A DNA stretch of 6,225 bases from an uncultured Muribaculaceae bacterium. Lineage in GTDB: Bacteria; Bacteroidota; Bacteroidia; Bacteroidales; Muribaculaceae. The notes under the pieces are model-generated. The model did not search any database and was not told the origin of the DNA. It saw only the letters and a program-made list of their open reading frames with translations. A program made the position numbers and the translations under genes. Positions 1 through 5,374 of this stretch are shown one piece after another. Positions within the stretch are counted from its first letter, which is position 1. Each line of letters starts with the position of its first letter. The DNA lies in assembly GCA_910579605.1 (NCBI GenBank), contig CAJTUG010000014.1:16135-22359 (forward strand). Direction: 5' to 3'.

Positions 1-415
1 CTTGTTTGTCAAATTTCATATCAATGCCATTAGATAATTCAATATCAAAGCCGCTGCGTTTTCGTTCCACTCCAATAATACGTTGGCCAGAATGGTTTTT
101 GGAAACATAATCCCGGATGCTTTTTTCTATGAAAAAATCGGGAACATGACGGTTGGCCGGAGTTTCTACATCTTTCCAGTTCCCTTGCCTGTCGAAACTT
201 ATTTCAGTGCCGTCTGTTAGAATAACCTCGTATTCGTCAACACGGCCAAAATCTTTTTCAACTTTGACAATAGAAACTTTAGCATTGAAATTTTTAGACA
301 AAACAGTTTTTGCCGCTTGGGGCAAGACTGAATCGTTGTGAACATATTTATCTGATGCAACAGCGCCCAAAACCACAGTCGCAATGATACTTAAAACTAA
401 TAAAATCTTTTTCAT
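1..415 (-). CDS. Secreted PepSY-like (DUF2874-type) protein, C-terminus cut by window edge
   Basis: Reading the minus strand from the ATG at 415-413 gives 138 uninterrupted codons to the left edge, with no stop, so the gene is partial at its 3' end. Residues 1-20 form a signal peptide (MKK, then a hydrophobic stretch ending GAVA before SDKY), so the product is probably periplasmic or exported. Two similar modules follow. Residues about 31-84 begin LPQAAKTVLSKNF and contain YEVILTDGTEISFDRQGNW; residues about 91-138 begin VPDFFIEKSIRDYV and contain FDIELSNGIDMKFDK. This alternation of a helix with a 'D-G-x-x-I-x-F-D' strand is the pattern of the PepSY-like, beta-lactamase-inhibitor-protein-like family common in Bacteroidales. 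By analogy with that repeat, only a handful of residues should be missing. The biochemical role is unknown; PepSY-type domains are often proposed to inhibit proteases or bind the envelope. It lies 56 bases downstream of the yjbR-like gene and has its own candidate promoter. Confidence 0.85.
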   Translation of the reverse strand, partial: MKKILLVLSIIATVVLGAVASDKYVHNDSVLPQAAKTVLSKNFNAKVSIVKVEKDFGRVDEYEVILTDGTEISFDRQGNWKDVETPANRHVPDFFIEKSIRDYVSKNHSGQRIIGVERKRSGFDIELSNGIDMKFDKQ

Positions 416-422
416 GTTATCG

Positions 423-454
423 TAAATTTAGTGAAATACTTAATCTCTAACAAG
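423..454 (-). promoter_or_regulatory. Candidate Bacteroidetes promoter for the PepSY-like gene
   Basis: On the minus strand, CTTG (454-451) is followed after exactly 20 bases by TAAATTTA (430-423). The Bacteroidetes primary sigma consensus is TTTG, 19-21 bases, TAnnTTTG, so this matches three of four bases and all but the last defined base. Only seven bases separate the -7 element from the ATG at 415, so the leader would be nearly absent. The region is AT-rich and chance matches are likely. Confidence 0.3.
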
Positions 455-471
455 ATCTATAATCTTTAAGT

Positions 472-822
472 TCACTGCTTTGGCAAATATTTGGCCTTTA
501 CAATTTTATATGATTTGGTAACTAATTCAAGAATTAGCTTTGAAGAAACGTCGCCATCCAATGCTATTTCAATCCAATATTTAGGGCTCATGTTTCTGGG
601 GCTTGATGTAGAGCATTTAGAAGCCAAAAGCCATTCTATGGTTTCTGGGTCACTTTTTATGGTAATGCTTTTGAAATCCGCGATATCTATAAGGCAATAA
701 ATATGGCCATAGACGTAAAACACAAGAATGGAATCAAATCTATGAGCAAACTTGCCAAAAGGCATTTTTTCTGTTGTTCCTTCTAATGCCAAACAATAAT
801 TTCTGAAATTCTCTAAATCCAT
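472..822 (-). CDS. MmcQ/YjbR family protein
   Basis: This encodes 116 residues from the ATG at 822-820. The protein matches the small MmcQ/YjbR family, which has a CyaY-like double-wing fold and no established reaction. Supporting landmarks, in order, are LENFRNYCLALEGTTEKMPFG at the N-terminus, DFKSITIKSDPE in the middle, then MSPKYWIEIALDGDV and the C-terminal LVTKSYKIVKAKYLPK. The pattern 'N-K-x-W … L-D-G … SY-x-L-V' is typical of the family, here with SPKYW in place of the usual NKKHW. Length is normal (about 115-120). A TTG at 828-826 would add two residues (TTG ATA ATG) and overlap the transporter stop as TTGA; I prefer the ATG, which leaves a two-base gap. It is almost certainly cotranscribed with the transporter upstream. 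Some members are described as DNA-binding, but nothing here shows that. Confidence 0.85.
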   Translation of the reverse strand: MDLENFRNYCLALEGTTEKMPFGKFAHRFDSILVFYVYGHIYCLIDIADFKSITIKSDPETIEWLLASKCSTSSPRNMSPKYWIEIALDGDVSSKLILELVTKSYKIVKAKYLPKQ

Positions 823-824
823 TA

Positions 825-1739
825 TCAAACTGTTTTGGTAGAATCTTTATCGCGTCTCCATATTTGCCACGAATTAAGAATATTTTGCCAGATGCTGTAG
901 AATGCTAAAAAAGAAGATGCTAACGGGTTGAGATATGTATTGGCCATCCATATACCCATAGCCGAATTTTTTTGAAATAATAATTGTTGTCCTGCTATTG
1001 TATCTCCTGATCTACGGCCTATGAATCTGCCAATGAAGAATTGGCATAGGCATATTATGATTGAACCTATACAGAGCGTAGCTATTACATTCCAATTGCC
1101 CTCATGGTGAAGAAAAATGAAATTTATTGTTTGCCCTAAAGTTAACAAAAGCGCAAGAGACCACACATAAAATGCGCTACCACTGTATTTGCATAATATT
1201 TTTGCAACTGGTTGAGCCCAATTCTGGAGTATAAGAATGATAAAGAAAGGAAGACCTATTATTGAGCTTATTTTTTTGAAAATGGCATAAAAAGAATCGG
1301 TGAAATCAGCTTCTCCGTTGGCTATATATGTGAAAATGATTGGGGCAAGTAAGCATATAAGTAGATTTCCGATAATAGTATAGGCTACAGTATATTTGCG
1401 TTCTGCACCTAATATTACTGCCACTACCGTTACAGAGCCGGCAACAGGACATAGTGCTCCGAGCATTAAGCCTTGAGCTATAGTATCGTTTTTGAAGATT
1501 TGTTTGGATAGAAAATATATTGCAACAGATGCCATAACTTGATATAACATAAGGAATAAATCTATTTTCTTAAATTTTAGCGTCCTTAGTTCAGTTGATG
1601 CAAATGTGAGAAGCAATAATATAAAAACTAAAAAAGGAACTATTCCTGCTAATATTTCGCAATATTGGTGAAAGAGAAAACCTATAATTATTGCACCGGG
1701 CAATACAAACGGTTTAACTCGTCGTGTATCTATTCCCAT
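825..1739 (-). CDS. BASS-family (bile acid:sodium symporter-like) inner-membrane transporter
   Basis: This is a 304-residue, very hydrophobic protein starting at the ATG at 1739-1737, with roughly nine or ten transmembrane segments. Two segments carry the hallmarks of the BASS fold. Residues 94-113 contain GALCPVAGSVTVVAVILGAE followed by Y-x-x-x-G-N, the helix 4 crossover with its C-P-x-A-x-S pattern. Residues 250-267 contain GQQLLFQKNSAMGIWMAN, the helix 9 region with Q-K-N. In structurally known members these unwound helices bind sodium and substrate. The protein ends in a polar tail (WRRDKDSTKTV), probably cytoplasmic. Length fits the family (about 300-330). The substrate cannot be read from sequence: BASS members move bile acids, pantoate, pyruvate and other organic anions, and the related ACR3 proteins export arsenite. 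No arsenic genes are nearby. It is the first gene of a unit with the yjbR-like gene and is divergent from glycerate kinase, so a small organic acid is one speculative substrate. Confidence 0.82.
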   Translation of the reverse strand: MGIDTRRVKPFVLPGAIIIGFLFHQYCEILAGIVPFLVFILLLLTFASTELRTLKFKKIDLFLMLYQVMASVAIYFLSKQIFKNDTIAQGLMLGALCPVAGSVTVVAVILGAERKYTVAYTIIGNLLICLLAPIIFTYIANGEADFTDSFYAIFKKISSIIGLPFFIILILQNWAQPVAKILCKYSGSAFYVWSLALLLTLGQTINFIFLHHEGNWNVIATLCIGSIIICLCQFFIGRFIGRRSGDTIAGQQLLFQKNSAMGIWMANTYLNPLASSFLAFYSIWQNILNSWQIWRRDKDSTKTV

Positions 1740-1774
1740 AAATTAATTAAATAAATGTTCCTGTTAAACGACAG

Positions 1775-1782
1775 CAAAATTA
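1775..1782 (-). promoter_or_regulatory. Candidate -7 element upstream of the transporter/yjbR unit
   Basis: The minus strand reads TAATTTTG, a full match to the Bacteroidetes -7 consensus TAnnTTTG. The implied transcription start near 1770 gives a leader of about 30 bases before the ATG at 1739. I find no good TTTG at the -33 distance (positions about 1801-1808 on this strand read differently), so the call rests on the -7 element and its position alone. Confidence 0.35.
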
Positions 1783-1828
1783 ACTAAAATTTCTGATAAA
1801 ACTATCCTGATAATTCAAAGTAAAGTTA

Positions 1829-1836
1829 TACCTTTG
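1829..1836 (+). promoter_or_regulatory. Candidate -7 element overlapping the glycerate kinase start region
   Basis: TACCTTTG matches the Bacteroidetes -7 consensus TAnnTTTG in every defined base. The best -33 candidate is CCTG at 1806-1809, 19 bases upstream, a two-of-four match. If the element is real, transcription starts near 1841-1843. The TTG at 1834-1836 would then lie inside the promoter and could not be translated from this transcript, while the GTG at 1843-1845 would be at or next to the 5' end. This bears directly on the choice of start codon. Confidence 0.4.
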
Positions 1837-3000
1837 CAGAAAGTGAAAAAGGGAAGTAATATAATTATCGCATCTGATTCGTTTAAAGGTTGCCTTACTT
1901 CGCATGAAGTAGGGCAAGCTTGTGCCGACGGTATAGAAAGACTTGGCAGAGGTTTGCAAACAAAGATAATAGGGATTTCAGATGGTGGTGAAGGTTTCCT
2001 TGAATGTATGAAATATGCTGTTGGCTGCGATATAGTTGAGATAAATACTTTTGACCCTCTTGGCCGCGAAATAAAAGCCTGTTATGGAATAAAAGATAAC
2101 ACAGCTATAATAGAAACAGCACAAACAAGTGGACTTGGTTTACTTGGAAATAATAAAAATCCCCTGAAATCAACAACATATGGTATGGGGATATTGATTA
2201 AGGACGCCGTCGGTAGGGGGTGCAAGAGGATAATAGTAGGACTTGGAGGTTCCGCCACTAACGATGGTGGAATGGGTATGCTACGTGCGTTAGGTATTAG
2301 ATTTTTAGATAGTAAAGGTCGCGAGCTCTATGGTGTCGGCTCAGATTTATCTCTCGTGAAATCTGTAAATACCGATTATCTACTTGATGAAATAAAAGAA
2401 ATTGAGTTCATATTAGCAACCGACGTTGAAAATCCGTTATTGGGTGAATTTGGGGCTACTCGTGTATTTGCTCCTCAGAAAGGAGCGGATTGCAGTGTCG
2501 TAGAACAGCTTGAAGCAGGTATGGCAAATTATGCTTCAGTTTGCAAAATAGCTCTTGGCAAAGATTTTTCTTCTTATGCTGGAACAGGAGCTGCCGGTGG
2601 GCTCGGGTATGCATTTGTCGCTTTTTTAGGAGCTCGTATATGCAGCGGGATAGACTTTATGCTTGACGCTTGCCATTTCAGCTCCTTGCTTAAACATGCA
2701 GCTTTGGTTATAACCGGAGAGGGTAGAGTAGATTCCCAGACCGCAAAAGGAAAAGCTCCTTTTGGAGTATTGAGAGCGGCTAAGTCTGCAGGAGTCCCTG
2801 TTGTTGCGATAGGAGGGAGTATTGAACGAAATGCCGTCGCAGAACTCATGGATTTGGGTTTTGCCGCTTTATTTTCAGTATCCCCCGGACTGGAAAAAAT
2901 AGAAGATGCAGTTAAGCCAAGTAGGGCAAAAGAAAATATTTCCATTGTTGCCGCGCAGATAGTTTCTCTTTTCTTGGCAGCTGAAAATTCATGTTGCTGA
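1834..3000 (+). CDS. Glycerate 2-kinase (GlxK/GarK-type, PF02595 family)
   Basis: This cytoplasmic enzyme phosphorylates D-glycerate with ATP. Members of this family mostly make 2-phosphoglycerate, feeding glyoxylate, serine or sugar-acid breakdown into lower glycolysis. Family motifs, numbered from the TTG, are DSFKG (15-19), SDGGEG (49-54, usually GDGGEG), GLGGSATNDGGMGML (136-150), DVENPLLG (197-204), FAPQKGA (212-218), GAAGGLG (253-259) and TGEGRVDSQTAKGKAP (294-309). The last two lie in the active-site and nucleotide regions of the fold. Total length is 388 residues from TTG at 1834 or 385 from GTG at 1843; the family runs about 370-390. There is no in-frame ATG between the upstream stop (TAA at 1765-1767) and the first motif. 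GTG gives VKKGSNIIIASDSFKG, which fits the usual N-terminus best. It stands alone on the plus strand, divergent from the transporter unit and convergent with the recJ-recQ-fur operon. Family assignment is firm; the start is not. Confidence 0.93.
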   Translation: MQKVKKGSNIIIASDSFKGCLTSHEVGQACADGIERLGRGLQTKIIGISDGGEGFLECMKYAVGCDIVEINTFDPLGREIKACYGIKDNTAIIETAQTSGLGLLGNNKNPLKSTTYGMGILIKDAVGRGCKRIIVGLGGSATNDGGMGMLRALGIRFLDSKGRELYGVGSDLSLVKSVNTDYLLDEIKEIEFILATDVENPLLGEFGATRVFAPQKGADCSVVEQLEAGMANYASVCKIALGKDFSSYAGTGAAGGLGYAFVAFLGARICSGIDFMLDACHFSSLLKHAALVITGEGRVDSQTAKGKAPFGVLRAAKSAGVPVVAIGGSIERNAVAELMDLGFAALFSVSPGLEKIEDAVKPSRAKENISIVAAQIVSLFLAAENSCC

Positions 3001-3035
3001 ATTTTTCAAAGTGTACGATGCCGCAAATAACATGA

Positions 3036-3461
3036 TTAGCCCTTGTTTGCGCAAGAAGGACAGATACCACGCATTAAGTAATCTATACCTATCAGTTGGA
3101 ATCCCTCTGGAAGTGGGGCTTGCGGAATGAGAGTATCTTCCAAACAATAGGTCTTATGGCAGTTTTCGCAGAAAAAATGACAATGTCGTTCCGACGGGCT
3201 GCATTCGTGGTCATTGTGGCACAAACAATACTTTTTAGAGCCAGAACCGTCGTCTAAAGAGTGAAGCAAGTGATGATCTGTAAAAAGCATTAATGTGCGG
3301 AAGATGGTAGATTTGTCTACGGTATCAAGGCAATCTTCTATTTCTGCCATATTGAAAGTATTGCTCATGCTTGCTATAGCTCTGTATATAAGCAGTCTCA
3401 CGGCAGTAGGTTTAACTCCGTGAGATTCCAAAAGTGCACTGTAATCTTCTGTATGATTCAC
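3036..3461 (-). CDS. Fur-family metal-dependent transcriptional repressor
   Basis: This encodes 141 residues from a GTG start (3461-3459) that overlaps the recQ stop as GTGA. The N-terminal winged helix covers about residues 8-70, with VKPTAVRLLIYRAI and the recognition region VDKSTIFRTLMLF (48-60). The dimerisation and metal domain follows. Cysteines 98, 101, 134 and 137 form the two C-x-x-C pairs (CENC, CPSC) of the structural zinc site. H93 and H95 in the H-C-H motif sit where Fur, Zur and PerR place regulatory metal ligands. Unusual is a Cys/His-rich stretch just before it, with C79, C81, H82, H85 and C87; C106 adds another. Whether it senses iron, zinc, manganese or peroxide cannot be decided from sequence. 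As last gene of the recJ-recQ operon it is probably translated by coupling from recQ. The start is well supported, because the next ATG in frame is at residue 32, inside the DNA-binding domain. Confidence 0.88.
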   Translation of the reverse strand: MNHTEDYSALLESHGVKPTAVRLLIYRAIASMSNTFNMAEIEDCLDTVDKSTIFRTLMLFTDHHLLHSLDDGSGSKKYCLCHNDHECSPSERHCHFFCENCHKTYCLEDTLIPQAPLPEGFQLIGIDYLMRGICPSCANKG

Positions 3462-5374
3462 GATTTTTTCTTTTTTGATATATTTATTCCGTCGGAAAGA
3501 AGTACCCCTTTTTCAACCATAAGTCGTATGTGTCGACATACTTCTTCAAAATGTTGGTTGTAATACGGCTTGAGAGAATTTATTTCTAACCATTTGGCTG
3601 GCGCAATTAAATTGAAAAAGTAATCAAGTTTTATTTCAAATTCTTTGCAGTCGAATGCCTTGACGGGTCTTATGCTTCGACAATAATCGCATTTTCCACA
3701 ACGTCCAATAAAATTTTCTCCGAAATATTGCAACATGCCTGCAACACGGCAACTTGAAGCATCAAAAATGAAATTTTTCATAGCTCCCAGCCTGTGTTCC
3801 ATCATGGCTTTGCGATCGTCATATATTTCTGGGGATAATTCTACTCTTTTGGTCTCCACGCGGTTTGCTGTAAAACGCAAATATGGTGATGAACTGTGTG
3901 GGATATAAGACAATACGTGTTTACGTTTTAATCGCAATAATGTTTGGTAGATATCTTCTGTATCTGTAGAGCATTCTCGTGCCAAAAAGCCTTCGTCTAT
4001 GTATTCATAATCGGCAAATATGCCTGAATAATGCCTTAATATGCTCGTTAATATATTTTCGTCGTGCTCGGAAAAATCTATAGAATAAAGCTCATGCCGA
4101 TGGCATGTCATCATTATTTGCGAACGTGTGTTCATTTCCTCTGCAAATTCAAAATATCCTGCCCGCGATAAAATCCCTATGGCACCATATACCGGGTTGA
4201 TTGGGAGTTTATATTTCACACACATCTCCTCCGGCTTGAATTCATAGACGGTTTCCACACCTTCTCCCATAGACACAGATAAATAACGGCATATTTCCTC
4301 GTATACTTTTTTGATGAAGTCCTTAGGGGGAAAGGCATCGGCCAATCTTCGTGAAAATGTGCGTTTATCGTCTTTTCCAGCCAATAAGACTGCAATAGAG
4401 TCAAGTCCATCACGCCCCGCTCTACCAGCTTCTTGATAGTACTCCTCTAATGTAGATGGCGGATCAATATGAACAACAAGACGCACATCGGGTTTGTCTA
4501 TACCCATACCGAAAGCTGTAGTAGCTACCATTACTCGGATTGTTCCGTCTTGCCATTGTTGCTGTCTATTGGCCTTATCGTTTATTTCCAGACCGGCATG
4601 ATAGAAAGTTGAGCTAATCCCGTTGGCCTCGAGTATTTGTGATATTTCTTTAGTTTTCTGGCGTGAGCGGCAATATACAATGCATGAACCTTTGGTGCTC
4701 TTTAGAATTTTTAGGAGCATTTCGGTTTTGATTTCGCAATGTCTTACCAAAAACGATATATTGTTTCGGTTGAAACTTAATGAAAACCGATTTTCTTTGC
4801 GAAGTTCAAGTTTATCCGCAATATCGTCTACAACTTGTGGAGTTGCAGAAGCTGTCAATGCAAGAAAAGGAACCGACGGGAATTTTTCTCGGAGTATTTT
4901 TATTTCTAAATACGATGGACGGAAATCATATCCCCATTGTGATATGCAATGTGCCTCATCTACAACAAAAAGACTTAAATCACATCGCGACATCCACGCC
5001 AGAAAACGTGGATTCTTGAGACGTTCTGGCGAGATGTAGAGCAACTTTATGCGGCCTTGAAGACAAGATTCATAAATATAATCGCTTTCGGAGCGAGTTA
5101 TTCCCACATGTACACATGCGGCTCGTATGCCTTTTTCTTTTAGATGGTCTACTTGGTCTTTCATCAGCGATATCAGCGGGGTGATTACTACCGTGAGACC
5201 ATTCATCATTAATGCCGGAACTTGGAACGTCAACGATTTTCCGCCACCCGTTGGCAGCAGTCCAATAGTGTCGTTCCCGTTTAAAACGGAATTTATGATT
5301 TCTTCCTGCATGGGGCGGAACAACGTGTAGCCCCAATAATGCTCTAAAACGGAATGTGCTGAATTATTACTCAT
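3458..5374 (-). CDS. recQ: ATP-dependent DNA helicase RecQ
   Basis: RecQ unwinds DNA 3' to 5' using ATP in recombination and repair of gaps and stalled forks. The 638-residue product has the full superfamily 2 motif set: FRPMQEEII (19-27), Walker A GLLPTGGGKS (38-47), VITPLISLMKDQ (63-74), DEAHCISQWGYDFRP (139-153), LTASAT (173-178), YCRSRQKT (234-241), AFGMGIDKPDVR (287-298) and QEAGRAGRDG (314-323). A RecQ zinc site follows at C542, C559, C562 and C565 around LQYFGENFIGRCGKCDYC. Two points of architecture stand out. About 218 residues lie between motif VI and the first zinc cysteine, against roughly 50 in E. coli RecQ, and this stretch has winged-helix-like segments (e.g. KKVYEEICRYL, GAIGILSRAGYF). 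There is also no C-terminal HRDC domain; the protein ends in a Lys-rich KKKKS. This matches my recollection of shorter RecQ proteins in Bacteroidetes. The ATG at 5374 overlaps the recJ stop as ATGA, and the stop overlaps the Fur start as GTGA. Confidence 0.95.
   Translation of the reverse strand: MSNNSAHSVLEHYWGYTLFRPMQEEIINSVLNGNDTIGLLPTGGGKSLTFQVPALMMNGLTVVITPLISLMKDQVDHLKEKGIRAACVHVGITRSESDYIYESCLQGRIKLLYISPERLKNPRFLAWMSRCDLSLFVVDEAHCISQWGYDFRPSYLEIKILREKFPSVPFLALTASATPQVVDDIADKLELRKENRFSLSFNRNNISFLVRHCEIKTEMLLKILKSTKGSCIVYCRSRQKTKEISQILEANGISSTFYHAGLEINDKANRQQQWQDGTIRVMVATTAFGMGIDKPDVRLVVHIDPPSTLEEYYQEAGRAGRDGLDSIAVLLAGKDDKRTFSRRLADAFPPKDFIKKVYEEICRYLSVSMGEGVETVYEFKPEEMCVKYKLPINPVYGAIGILSRAGYFEFAEEMNTRSQIMMTCHRHELYSIDFSEHDENILTSILRHYSGIFADYEYIDEGFLARECSTDTEDIYQTLLRLKRKHVLSYIPHSSSPYLRFTANRVETKRVELSPEIYDDRKAMMEHRLGAMKNFIFDASSCRVAGMLQYFGENFIGRCGKCDYCRSIRPVKAFDCKEFEIKLDYFFNLIAPAKWLEINSLKPYYNQHFEEVCRHIRLMVEKGVLLSDGINISKKKKS

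Noticed and set aside
825..1739. Arsenite exporter of the ACR3 type.
   Set aside because: The fold is shared, but no arsR, arsC or other arsenic genes lie nearby, and the crossover motifs fit the wider BASS family equally well.
1740..1833. A riboswitch or other structured leader in the divergent intergenic region.
   Set aside because: The 94 bases are AT-rich, show no paired stems worth naming, and appear to be filled by the two candidate promoters.
2574..2945. A minus-strand open frame of 123 codons antisense to glycerate kinase.
   Set aside because: It lies opposite the conserved C-terminal motifs of the kinase, has a low-complexity Ala/Pro/Ser-rich translation, and has no promoter or context.
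2989..3035. Inverted repeat TCATGTT (2989-2995) / AACATGA (3029-3035) between the convergent glycerate kinase and fur genes, as a bidirectional terminator.
   Set aside because: The arms are only 7 bases, AT-rich, and 33 bases apart, with no U-tract after either arm. A chance match is likely, and the hairpin would be weak.
4623..5039. A plus-strand open frame of 138 codons antisense to recQ.
   Set aside because: It lies entirely opposite the strongly conserved helicase motifs of recQ, and its translation resembles no family I know; it is a shadow frame.
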